This document shows positions 53,836 to 64,000 of a stretch of DNA of 64,000 nt, piece after piece (positions within the stretch are counted from its first letter, which is position 1; each line of letters starts with the position of its first letter). The translations under genes were made by a program, and so were the position numbers. A model generated the notes under the pieces. It was not told the DNA's origin. It did no database searches and saw nothing but the letters and a program-made list of their open reading frames with translations. The DNA is from Elymus sibiricus. Taxonomy: Eukaryota; Streptophyta; Magnoliopsida; Poales; Poaceae. The stretch spans positions 376,158,114 through 376,222,113 of the forward strand of contig CM077676.1 in NCBI GenBank assembly GCA_039707655.1. The letters run 5' to 3'.

Positions 53836-54640
53836 AGTATTCAGTTGCTTCCCCCGTAATTTCCTTTACAATACCTGTACTATCCTCTATATTCATAATG
53901 GTTAGGTTATTTTTTGCATCAACTACCATATAAAGCAGACATGTTTTGCGTTTGTTCAGTGAATTGATTACTTTGACCTCCTGTGCGGTGAAAATAAATA
54001 TAAATTCTTTGATGTACACTATCTTCATGAATAGAGGAGGGGGGGAGGATGTATACGGTGTAGTGATCCTTTCAATTACTAGCCTCCCTAGGAATATATG
54101 CCTAGGAGAGCTACAAAGTTTTTTTATTTGAAGTTTTTTTTTATTTGCCCTTTTTTTGCTTGAAGTGAAAAAACGCTCTTATATTATGAGACGGAGGGAG
54201 TACTACGTTACATCTCTCCTCCTTCGGTCCAAGCCATCATTGAGCTTAGCATTACAGATATGGCATTGCATTAATTTCCTGCCTACATTACCCAGGGAAA
54301 AGTCCAACATACATCAACCAACAACCATGAATCTCCGATTCTTAGAGTAGGAATGGCGCGATACCAAAGTTGATTTTTGCTCTGATGACCTAAGGTACAC
54401 ACAGTGGTTTAGTATGTCCTGAATCTCATATATGTAGAGACTATGAAGTTTGAGCCAATCGATGAATTTCTCTTTCTGAAATAATAATTTGACTATCTTG
54501 CCCGGCTGCACCACGTGAAGATAAAACTACACTGGATTTTTTTTCCACTTTACTGACAACAACAAAGATAAGATGTCAAACAACTCTATCCAGTATAATA
54601 ACACTAAAAGTAACTATCTTATGACTCGAAGGAGCTGTAG
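53836..54640. other. Spacer with a MITE remnant
   Basis: A Stowaway right end (ATATTATGAGACGGAGGGAG, ending about 54200) has no left partner nearby. There is no gene; the short frames lack recognisable domains. Confidence 0.45.
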
Positions 54641-54720
54641 GTGCTGATGAATCTACCATGTCTAAGAAGAAAATACTGACACTTATGTACCACTCCTCAG
54701 TGTTGAAGCGTTGTTCTATG

Positions 54721-57700
54721 CATGAGCCATATCAATTAACACAAACGGAGGACATGTGGCAATCTCCTTAGTAAGCTTCACTTGGAGTTGACCATGAGAC
54801 TCCTTGAGTGTAGCATGTGCACTTTTCAAGGCCTTGTGAGCCTTGTCAGGTAGCTCAAACTCCTCCTTGAGTCTAGCATGGCCAACCCCAAGCTCAACAT
54901 TTTCGGATTTAAGCACACGAGCAAGAACTAGAGCATGATCATGATCTTTCTTTAGTTTAGCAAGGTCAACGTTTTGTGACTCCTCAAGAGCCGAACGAAG
55001 ACCTCGCTCTTCCTCAAGAGCAATGGAAAGATCCGCAATCTCATCGGCATAGTCACGACTATGGCCTTCCAAAGTTAGTGATAGTCTCTTCGTGAGACTC
55101 AATGATATCATTGGTCTCACCTAGTTGTTCCAAGAGAGCAACAAAGTGCTTCTTGGTCTCACCTTTGAGCTTACCCAAGAACTTGTCGAACTCATTCTCA
55201 TCCACCTTTACCTCCTCATTTTCATCCACACAATCCGTCAAAGAAGGATTAGTAGTAAAGGAAGTTTTGATGTTGGAGGTTACCTTGTTGATGCCTCTTG
55301 CCATGAGGCACTTGGGGATGAAGTTCTCGTTGGGGGCGTCGAAGAGGGACACCGAGGTTGGGGAAGAGGTGGCAATGGCCAAGGTGGCCGTTGCAAATAC
55401 TTCACCACTTGCGTCATCATCATCATCGTCGGAGTTGTACTCTTCTTGCACCACCAATCCCTTTTGTGGCACCTTCTTTGTGAAGTTGCTCTTGTTTGTG
55501 GAGGACTTGGCCTTGTCTTTGCGGATGAGCTTGCCACCATTGTCTTCCCTCTTCCTGTAGGGGCAATCCACCACGAAATGACTCACATTGCCACAATTGT
55601 AGCAAGTTCTCACACGTTGCTTGCCCTTGGAGCCACTTGAGTTGTTCTTGGAGAAGTTTGGCCTTGAGTTTCTCTTGTTGCCCCAAAATTGCCTTGACGC
55701 AAGGGCCATGTGCTCATGGTAAGCATATTTGGTGTCTTTGGGGCAACTCTCCTCTTCTTCCTCTTCCTCTTCTTTCGAAATTGCCTTGGCCTTCAAAGCA
55801 AGGTTGGTCTTCTTTGACCGTTGGACATGAGCTAGAGCGTTGTCGGTGGTCTTGTTCAAAATGTTCATTGCAATGAATTCATCCAACACTTCACTTGAGG
55901 ACAAGGTGTGGAAGTCCGGTCTTTGACGAATCACGAAGACATGCTCTTGTTGAACGGCATGATGGCTTTTAGGAACTTGTGCTTGACCCAAGTGTCATCC
56001 GTATCCTTGCTCCCATGGTCTCAGAGTGAAACCGCGAGAGTAGTCAATCTCCGGTAAAGCTCAAGAGGATCTTCATCATCCTTCATCACGAACTCATCGG
56101 CCTCGTCAAGTATGACCTCAAAGTTGGACCGTTGAATGCTTGAGCTTCCCTTGTACAATGAGACGATGTGCTCCCAAGCATCCTTGGTGGTAGTGAATGG
56201 CCGCAAATGAGAGAGTTCTTCCGGCGGCATTGTGGATTGGAGAATGAATAAAGCGGAGTGATTGAGTTGATTGTCCACTTCTTCTCTTGGTGTCATGTTG
56301 TACCGATCATGATGATGAAAACCTTGCTCAATGACCCTCCAAAGTTGCGTTGAGCTGTGATTCAAACCAGACTTGATACGAAAAATGTTGGGGAACGCGA
56401 CTGAAAACAAAAAAAATTCGGTACTGCGAGCACGCCCAGGATCACTATGGAGATGCATACAAGGTTTTTGATCTGATCGTTACCGACACGTAGCGCAGCG
56501 GAAGTAGAGTCGATATAGATCATTGGTGCAGATCCCCGCAGCTAGGATTTACAACCTCCCAACTGCGATGATGTACTCCCTCGTCGGACAGCCCGTCGGG
56601 AGGCGGTCGGACAGTCCCTCGAACGATGTCACGGACAGCCCTCCGGGAGGACCCTCGAGGCTCGAACGGTAACTCGGACAGCCCTTCGGGAGGACCCTCG
56701 AACAGCCCCTCGGGCAAAAGATCGAACCTACGACCTCTCTACGGGGTTGCAGACATACGGTGTCAGCTATCCGGCAGGGCTTCGCCGTCCAGAACTAGTT
56801 CCCACCGGAACCCAGACAACCTTTCGGCTCTATGAAACTATTTCGTGTGAGGGAGAGAAGAAGCCAGATCATTGCATGGCATAATGTATGAGAGAATGAG
56901 TGAGTGTGGAGAGTGCCTCTCCACCTCTATATATAGGAAAACCCAAGGGGTAGGGTGGCTCTCATCCATCCATGTCATCCCTAAGATATTTTGGGACAAA
57001 GCCCAAAAAGGTGGCTTTCCATAAAGTAACCATAAAGTGATTTTCACTATTCACGAAAACATTTTTCCGCGACCGTTAAATCCGAAAATATTTCTGTAGG
57101 TCTTAGAACATTTCCAGTACCCACTAAAATAATTTTGGACGTGTTCCGAAACAATTCCGGATTAGTGATTTTCATCTGCGAAAAGCAACCAAAGCGGTTC
57201 CGGCAGCTCGAGAACATTTTCGGGTTTTTTCTCCGGAAAAATCCCAGAAGTTCCCAGAACATTTCTGGCACCCTCCAAGAATTTCCAGGCGTGTGCCAAA
57301 ACCAATTTGACTTAATGGTATACCCCGAAACAACTTTTTAGTTTTACCGAAACTCTTCTAGTGTTCTCTCTCCGGAACTCTTCCGTTGTCTCCGAAACTT
57401 TTCCGGTGACTTTCTCTCAGACTCCCTGTCTTGCATTCAGCAGATAGATGACCCTTTAGCGTGTGACCCTATAGGTTCGGTGAAGTATAGACATGACCGG
57501 AACACTTTCCGATCAATGATCAACATCGGAGCCGTGGACACCCATATTGACCCCTATACCCACACGAATAAATATTCGAGTGAACCTCCAGTTGCCGTGT
57601 GCTATTCCTGTTGCTTTGCGATATGTTACAAACACCCGAGGTGAGATTTATCGGCATCCCCGTGGATCAACAACTTGTCCACTATGCCAGTTACCTCGTT

Positions 57701-58760
57701 ACCGGTTTTGTTCTCTTTTCTCGTTCCTGTGTTCCGGCATCCCTGTGATCAAATCACAATGTGTCTGGCCAGACAATGATGGATACCGTAACACCGAGAG
57801 GGCCCAAAGAATATCTCTCCATCGTCGGAGGAGAAAATCCCAATCTTGAGCTATCAAGTCCCTTGACATACTTTTCCATGAACCCGTAAGTCGCCGTAAT
57901 AGCCACCCATTTACGGATGACGTTTAACAAACCCCAAAGTTCATGATGCAAGCATGAAGAAACTCGATACTCTCATGGTCTAAGGAATTATGCAAATGTT
58001 AACTTTCTTTGTGTTATTAACCATTAACTTGTGACGAATGTATCTCATAGCATAACATCAATCGGGTCGATTCAACACAAGTGTTCTCCTAACATTGTGC
58101 CCTCAAAGTTGCCGGCATAGTCATGCCCATGATCAGGAAAACAAAACCATCATGCAACACTTGAGCTAGTCTTAGAGGCCAGACTAGGAATACATTTTAC
58201 CGTTTATTATTCCACACGTGCATATGAGTTTCCCTCCGAGCCTCGTGGTTATTGTAGACTCGAGAACCATAGCAGTTATAGCATGGAACATAAACATAAT
58301 TATGAACATGGAGATAAATAATAGCATTTATTATTGCCTCTAGGGCATATCTCCTACAATAAACCCAATCATGAAAGTTATTCAAATCATGCTTAGGAGG
58401 AGGAATAAGAGGATTAATGCGAGGTGATGGTACCGGACCTTCATAGTCCGGGGGAGGGGCAGTCGCGGCATGAATGCCCGTCCCATTCTTTCCTTGAGGT
58501 AAAGTATGCTTATCACTACTAGCCCCCTCCTTACCGGAGTTGGCATCCGACTCCGAGTTGGTGGGTTTAACCACTTGCAACGGATCGGTAGAAAGTTTAA
58601 GGCCCTCAAGAAGTTCTTTAAACAAGGATTTGACCTCGGTTGTCATGGAGGTCTTAAGTGAGGCAATTGCCTCATTACAGTCCTCACGTGTGACCGTGGC
58701 CACCACCTCGGCCGCGGGTAGGTTCTCCGCCCGGCCCCCGTCGTTGCTACTTGTAGACTG
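54721..58760 (-). pseudogene. Copia-type gag (UBN2, zinc knuckle, coiled coil), interrupted
   Basis: Gag packages retrotransposon RNA. The N-terminal part (58760-58359) is open through MVATVTREDCNEAIASLKTS and an APPPDYEGPVPSPR linker to NFHDWVY. A solo LTR interrupts it (56386-58358). The frame resumes with FRIKSGLNHS and the UBN2 domain (KDAWEHIVSLYKGSS). It then meets a TGA at 56023-56021 (probably an Arg CGA before), a frameshift near 55940, the CCHC knuckle CYNCGNVSHFVVDC (55604-55563), a DDDDDD stretch, a second frameshift near 55075 and a Glu/Leu-rich coiled coil ending at 54721. No protease, integrase or RT follows, so the parent was gag-only or lost pol. The 5' start is cut by the LTR at 58761. 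Confidence 0.82.
56386..58358 (-). mobile_element. Solo Angela/BARE-type LTR inside gag
   Basis: On the minus strand it starts TGTAGGAGATATGCCCTAGAGG at 58358 and ends CGTTCCCCAACA at 56386, the typical Angela terminus. It is 1973 bp. Flanks are ATAAA at right and AAAAA at left, a 5-bp duplication with one mismatch. Gag reading resumes exactly across it, and no internal domain is present, so it is a solo LTR left by recombination. Confidence 0.85.
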
Positions 58761-59367
58761 TGTTGGTATTTCCCCGAAGAGGAGAGGATGATGCAGTATA
58801 GTAGAGATTAGTATTTCCCTCAGTTAAGAACCAAGGTTATCAATCCAGTAGGAGAACCAAGCAAAATTCCGTTAAGCGCACCTGCACACACAAAAGCAAA
58901 CACTTGCACCCAACGCAAATAAGAGGGTTGTCAATCCTCTTAGCGGTTATTTGCAAGGATTAATTCTGATAGTGGTAGATAGATAAACTAAAATACTAAA
59001 TAAAATAAAAGTAAATAAATTGTAGCAAGGTAGTTTTAGGTTTTTTATATATGATAAAGTAGACCAGGGGGCCATAGTTTTCACTAGAGGCTTCTCTCTC
59101 GAACACATAGCATACGGTGGGTAAACAAATTACTGTTGGGCAATTGATAGAAAAGCAAATAATTATGATGGATTCATGGCAATGATCATGTATATAGGCA
59201 TCACGTCCGAGACAAGTAGACCAACTCCTGCCTGCATCTACTACTATTACTCCACCCATCGACCGCTATCCAGCATGCATCTAGAGTATTAAGTATGAAA
59301 CAGAGTAACGCCTTAAGCAAGATGACATGATGTAGACAAAGTAAACTCAAGCAATATGATTAAACCC
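58761..59367 (+). mobile_element. Gypsy LTR fragment (TGTTGGTATTTCCCC type)
   Basis: It starts TGTTGGTATTTCCCCGAAG at 58761 directly against the gag N-terminus, and carries the familiar Triticeae LTR block CATCACGTCCGAGACAAGTAG near 59200. It is interrupted at 59368 by LTR-2, whose duplication AACCC is its last sequence (59363-59367). The rest should lie beyond the window. Confidence 0.7.
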
Positions 59368-60145
59368 TGTCGTGGTTTTCTCACGGCAGATGCCATGGGA
59401 TGGCTAAAAGTGTGGGGCGGCAAGGCTACGGTGGAGATCCGGGACGGGATTGGGCAACTATACGCGGTGGTTTACCCAGGTTCGGGGCCCTCGCGTGGAG
59501 GTAACACCCCTACTCCAGCATGTCTGATGTATATGGAGTGTATATAGTAGTACATGGTTGCTCCTGGAGCTGTTTGGAGGAGGAAGGAGAGAGCTCTGGG
59601 CTCTCTTCCTTTCCTCATGCGTGTGTGAGAATGAGAGTGAGAGAGAGATGAGCGCGTGAGGGCCTATGGAGTGATGCTCCTTCCTGGTGCACCTTATAAA
59701 GGGGTGCCCAGGGGACAAGGGGTGGCCCACATGGCCAACTATACACTATTTGAGGTGACATATGATGTATGAACAGTGTCTGCTGTTCATCAACAGTGCT
59801 CCACTGTAGAGCATGGCCGTCTCGTCTGCGCAGGTCCGACGGGATGTTATGGTTGACTTCAGCCAGTCGGCCGGGTTCGGGCCTCCAGCCAGCCGGCGGG
59901 GTTCCGGCCTCCAGCCAGTCGGCCGGGTTCCGGCCTCCAGCCAGCCGGCCGGGTTCGGGCCTCCAGCCAGCCGGCCGGGTTCGGGCCTCCAGCCAGCCGG
60001 CCGGGTTCCGGCCTCCAGCCAGCCGACCGGGTTTGGGCCTCCAGCCAGCCGGCCAGGTTCCAGCCAGCCAGGGGCCGCTCCCCTGGCAAAGTTTCGAAAT
60101 GATGACTTGTCTCCTTGGGCCTACCCGGGGGTCATCCCGCCGATA
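59368..60145 (-). mobile_element. LTR-2 3' LTR (778 bp)
   Basis: The first bases are TATCGG where TGTCGG is expected, a single change. It contains eight units of a 26-bp minisatellite. Confidence 0.85.
59857..60076 (+). repeat. 26-bp minisatellite in LTR-2 3' LTR
   Basis: Eight copies of AGCCAGCCGGCCGGGTTC plus SGGCCTCC. The 5' LTR (63820-63920) has four copies, accounting for the 104-bp length difference between the two LTRs. Confidence 0.9.
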
Positions 60146-60800
60146 GTAGCCTCCGAGCCTGTGGGCGACTCAAAGAGTCGGGCGGAGGGTGTTCGCTGAT
60201 GTTGAAGCAGAGATTGTCGATGACAGCCGGCTGCGGGCCACAGCCGGCGCAGCTTGCTTCTAGTGGGGGCAGGCCAGCGCACCCACTGGGTGTAGCCTCC
60301 GAGCCTCCGGGCGACTCGAAGAGTCGGGCAGCGGGTCTTCGCTGTCGTGGTTGCAGGGGTTGTCGATGACAGCCGGCTGCGAGCTGCAGCTGGCGTGGCT
60401 TGCTTCCAGTGGGGGCACGCCAGTGCACCCACTGGGTGTAGCCTCCGAGCCTCCGGGCGACTCGAAGAGTCGGGCAGAGGGTCCTTGCAGCTTGTTGCAG
60501 CAGATGGGCGCAGAGCACCGCCGGGCGCGGAGCGGAGTCCGCCGGCGGGTGGGCGCGAGGCGCCGCCGGGCGTGGAGCGAAGTCCGCCGGTAGGTGGGCG
60601 CGGAGCTCTGCTCTCTCTCTAGTGGGGGCGCGCCAGCGCACCCACTGGGTGTAGCCTCCGAGCCTCCGGGCGACTCGAAGAGTCGGACGTAGGGTCTTCG
60701 CTGTTGATGGAGAAGACGATGGCGTCGAGGATTTCGGCGGCAGCCGGCGAGGCGTTTTCCCAGCGGGGCGCGCCGGCGCACCCACTGGGTGTAGCCTTCG
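60146..60800 (-). repeat. LTR-2 tandem array (about 149 bp and longer units)
   Basis: CTCCGGGCGACTCGAAGAGT recurs at about 60307, 60454 and 60666 (a CTGTGGG variant at about 60158), interleaved with CGCACCCACTGGGTGTAGCC. It is the inverse of the array in LTR-1. One unit is longer because of a GCGGAG/GCCGCCGGGCG segment (60495-60610). Confidence 0.85.
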
Positions 60801-61469
60801 AGCCTCTAGGCGAGGGGGGATTCCCCACGGAAATGATCATGCGAAAGACAAAGTTAGTCAGCGCAGATATATCAAATGTTTGGTTTTGGCAGTGCATGTT
60901 TTATGCAGAGGGTGCCGACTCGGTTTCGTCCGAGCCCCCTTCAGTCTTTTTCATGTCCCCTCCGCTATTTGGCTTTTGCTCTTGCCAGCCGGCAGCCGGG
61001 AGCAGGTCTGAGCTGAGGCAAAGAGTGGGCCGCGGAGTGGAGCGTACAGTACTCGGACTCTGGGAGCAGATTCGACCGAGTAGATACTCATAAAGGAAAC
61101 GGCCGGGTCGCCCAAGCCGTTTTCTCCCCCGGACGTTTTTCGCGTGGGGTGACCTCCAGCTTTTGCTCTCGTTAGCTGGACAGCCGGGAGTCGGTCTGTA
61201 GCCGAGATGAAGAGTGGGCCTTCGGTACCGTGCACACTACTAAGCCGTCTATGGGGAAGAACATATCGGGCCAAATGGCCAGCCCCTAGGCCGAGACTAG
61301 CTGGCGCCGTGGTGAACAGTAAAGTAGCTGAAACAAATGCGGAGATAGCCCCCAAGGGTTGCTCGGGGTTATCCGTTTTTGTGCACGATGCGAAGATATG
61401 TGGGATGATGTCTCACATTGCTTTTGACGCAGATGAGGCGGAGGTGACGTCTGGCAGGCGGCCCGAGCC

Positions 61470-63325
61470 TCCGGGCGGTCGAGGGGCGCCCCACTCGGTC
61501 GGGCCCGACCGGCCGGGCGTCGAAGCGGGCAGGCAGCCGGGCTGGCTGAGCCGGCCCGGTGTTGAAGCAGGCGGGCAAGCCAGCTGGCCAGGCGGTGACG
61601 CGGGCAGGTGGGCCAGCCGGCCGAGCGGCGACGCGGGCAGGCGGGCACCTCTTTTTTATTGGCAGCCGACCCTCTGTCTTTTTTCCTTATTCTTTTCCTT
61701 CTTTTTCTCGGGCACCCGGCCGAAGTAGGCAGCTGGAGCGGGAGCCGGCTGGGGCGCGGGGGGCGCAGCCGGCCGCGGCGCTCGGCGCGGGAGCTGGCGA
61801 CGGAGGCACACGAGACACAGCCGGCCGGAGTCGCGGACGGGGAGCCGGCGGCGGAGGCGCGCGAGGTGCAGCCAGCCGGAGGTGCGGACAGGGAGCCGGC
61901 GTGGCGCGCGGGGCGGAGCCGGCCGTCGGCACGGAGCCGGCATCAGAGGAACGGTGAGCCGGAGGCGCGCGGGGCGAGCAGGCCAATGCGGGGCGGCGAG
62001 CCAGCCAGCGAGCGTGCGGGAGTGGCGAGCCGGAGCGGGCCAGCGGGCGCGCGGGGCGGCGAGCCGACCGCGGGTGAAGCCGCGCGCGCGTGCCTGCTGG
62101 AGGCGAGGACGAGGTGGGAGGCGGTGCGTGGCGCGGGTGACCGCGGGGAAGAGGCGCACGATGGGGAGCAAGACGACGGGCTCCCGCGTGGGAGATGGCC
62201 ACGGGCGAGACGAGGCGTGTGGGCTCACTGGCCGGGGCGCCGGCGGTCAGCGACGGCGCTGGGGAAAGCGGTGAGTAGAGGAGGCGCGCGGCCATGGCGC
62301 TAAGGCGAGGGCGACGGGTAGCAGCGGAGGGCTCGCGGAGGAGCAGGCCGCGGGAGAGGTAGTGGCCGGAGGCAGGAGGACCGGGCGGCGCGGCTGGCCG
62401 GAGCGGACCGGAAGAGGCGCGGGCAGCGCGCGGAGAGCAGCGGTGGGACGGGGACGCGCGCGCGGAGCCGAGGTTCGCGGACGCGAACCCGTGCAGCTGC
62501 GGCCGCAGGAAGTGCAGCACCAGCTCACCCTCCGTCCCGAAGACCGCCATCAGCAGCGCGCGGGCCACGGTGACGGCCATTGCGACGGGCATGAGCTCGG
62601 GGAGGACGGAGGAGCCGCGCCGGGGCCAGCGAAGCGCTGGGCACGGGAGGCGGAGAGGCCGCCACGGCCTGAGGTGGCACGAGCCGGAGTGGGGGCGGCG
62701 CACACGCGGGCTCAGAGGAGGAGGCGCTCGGGAGGAGGCCGCACGCGTGGGGGCACGGGGATGCGGCGGAGACCGAGCGGCGCGCAGCGTGCAGCGCGTG
62801 GAGGCATCTCCATGCTTTGCAAGGCGCGGGCGGAAGCGGACGAGGCGGAATCGGAGCCGGCCGGGGCGGAGCGGAGCGAGGCCGGGGCGAGCTCGAGGTG
62901 GCCGGCCGGCGCGCGCGGCCGCCGGACGGCTGCGTTCACGCCGCCGCCGCCCGCGTGCACACGAGCCGGGCTAGCTAGCTAAGCTAGCATACACGCACCC
63001 GAATTGATTGGCTTTACTAGCTAGCTAGCTAGGCATGAGTGACGCACAGGGACAGAGGTGGCCAGCTTGCTCGTGCGCGGAGGTGTGGCCGAGGCGAGGC
63101 TAGAGTGAGGCGAAGCAGCGCGCGAGGGCGCGGCGAAGCGAGCCGGAGGTGGACAAGGCCGACGGCGAGAACGCGCCGTCCCGCGCGGAAACCCGGAGGG
63201 GCGCATCGGTGTTGAGTCCTCGAGCGCTGGCGGAGAGACGGCGGCGATGTCGCCATGGTGATGACGAAGAGGGTCCCACCCGGACCGCGGTTCCAGCAGC
63301 AGCTAGCCACACGGTGGGTGCCAAC
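61470..63325. other. GC-rich foreign insert in LTR-2
   Basis: CCGGC/GCGCG-rich DNA with long overlapping frames on both strands. On the minus strand about 62640-62470 reads VARALLMAVFGTEGELVLHF and LRPQLHGFASANLG, which has a less biased composition than the rest and could be a captured host exon. I do not recognise it. TAGCTAGCTAGC runs at about 62970-63030 look like gene-flanking DNA. Confidence 0.45.
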
Positions 63326-63999
63326 TATCGTGGTTTTCTCACGGCAGATGCCATGGGATGGCTAAAAGTGTGGGGTGGCAAGGCTACGGTGGAGATCCGG
63401 GACGGGATTGGGCAACTGTACGCGGTGGTTTACCCAGGTTTGGGGTCCTCGTGTGGAGGTAACACCCCTACTGCTACATGTCTAATGTATATGGAGTGTA
63501 TATAGTAGTACATGGTTGCTCCTAGATCTGTTTGGAGGAGGAAGGAGAGAGCTCTGGGCTCTCTTCCTTGCCTCATGCGTGTGTGAGAATGAGAGTGAGA
63601 GAGAGATGAGCGCGTGAGGGCATATGGAGTGAAGCTCCTCCCTGGTGCAACTTATAAAGGGGTGCCCAGGGGACAAGGGGTGGCCCACATGGCCAAATAT
63701 ACACTATTTGAGGTGACATATGACGTATGAACAGTGTCTGCTTTTCATCAACAGCGCTCCACTGTAGAGCATGGCCATCTCGTCTGCGCAGGTCCGACGG
63801 GATGTTGTGGTTGACTTCAGCCAGCCGGCCGGGTTCGGGCCTCCAGCCAGCCGGCCGGGTTCGGGCCTCCAGCCAGCCGGCCGGGTTCCGGCCTCCAGCC
63901 AGCCGGCCAGGTTCCAACCAGCCAGGGGCAGCTCCCCTGGCAAAGTTTTGAAATGGTGACTTGTCTCCTTGGGCCTACCTGGGGGTCATCCTCCCGACA
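63326..63999 (-). mobile_element. LTR-2 5' LTR (674 bp)
   Basis: Starts TGTCGGGAGGATGACCCCC on the minus strand at 63999 and ends ACCACGATA at 63326. It has four minisatellite units. Confidence 0.85.
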
Positions 64000-64000
64000 A

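Larger units (their letters stand above)
59368..63999 (-). mobile_element. LTR-2: non-autonomous LTR retrotransposon
   Basis: This is a minus-strand relative of LTR-1. The 3' LTR is 59368-60145 and the 5' LTR 63326-63999; both end CCACGACA-like and start TGTCGG/TATCGG. A possible primer site TTGGCACCCACCGTGTGG follows the 5' LTR on the minus strand. Then comes a GC-rich insert (about 63300-61470) unlike that of LTR-1, the shared internal tract (about 61470-60800), a tandem array (60146-60800) and the 3' LTR. No gag or pol is seen. The left TSD is AACCC; the window stops one base past the element (an A, consistent with it). Confidence 0.85.

Noticed and set aside
55102..55640. Plus-strand frames of 152 and 171 codons
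   Set aside because: Antisense shadows of the gag gene with its zinc knuckle.
61687..62703. A 338-codon minus-strand frame in LTR-2
   Set aside because: It has the same compositional bias. Only a short part near 62470-62640 looks less biased, and I do not recognise it, so no gene is called.
1..64000. tRNA, rRNA or snRNA genes
   Set aside because: Scanning by eye found no A-box/B-box pair with a cloverleaf and no ribosomal core sequence. A tRNAscan run would be decisive.

Overview
This is a stretch of a large, repeat-rich grass genome, most likely a Triticeae species (wheat, Aegilops or barley group). Solo and fragmentary Angela/BARE-type Copia LTRs, Sabrina/WHAM-type Gypsy LTRs, CACTA ends with subterminal repeats, Stowaway MITEs with TA duplications and DUF4283-type LINEs lie nested in one another. 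Family names come from memory of Triticeae repeats; no database was searched.

Only one locus looks like an ordinary host gene: an R2R3-MYB of the RAX/MYB36 type on the minus strand at about 9.5-10.4 kb. It has correct splice sites and an open frame to the C-terminus, but a TGA replaces the last conserved tryptophan of R3, so as read it is a nonsense allele or young pseudogene. All other protein-coding signal is transposon-derived or consists of host exons carried by transposons.

Layout. 0-4.1 kb: Gypsy LTR, CACTA end, Angela LTR fragment, a Mutator-like element and a 5'-truncated LINE carrying a MITE. 4.3-5.7 kb: a Helitron. 5.9-9.0 kb: small inverted-repeat elements. 9.5-10.5 kb: the MYB. 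10.6-14.8 kb: a Stowaway MITE split by a 3.95-kb DNA transposon with an 8-bp target duplication. 15-17 kb: low-copy-looking DNA with two MITEs. 17.4-23.1 kb: a nearly complete LINE with a 17-bp target duplication, three disabling changes and an ATGA overlap between its ORFs. 23.3-32.9 kb: a probable Helitron carrying exons of a RIF1-like gene, with a second Helitron (26.36-30.08 kb) nested inside it and carrying two exons of a THO2-like gene. 33.95-35.38 kb: a PIF/Harbinger deletion derivative. 35.4-37.6 kb: a Mutator-like element and AT-rich repeats.

37.9-51.1 kb is the most unusual part. Three related 2.7-3.3 kb elements (provisionally HE1, HE2, HE3) and a small fourth (HE4) sit back to back, each bordered by TA or CA microsatellite. 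HE1-HE3 end in a perfect 26-bp palindrome, share short inverted ends starting GGTCTATTCT, contain a dimeric tandem array, and carry a roughly 1-kb zone crowded with degenerate copies of a TGCAGTTCAC-like word. An LTR retrotransposon with no gag or pol (LTR-1) is inserted in the TA tract between HE1 and HE2.

51.1-54.7 kb: two small Helitron copies in tandem, several MITEs and a 490-bp tandem duplication. 54.7-58.8 kb: a broken Copia-type gag gene interrupted by a solo Angela LTR. 58.8-64 kb: a Gypsy LTR interrupted by LTR-2, a minus-strand relative of LTR-1 that fills the window to its last base.
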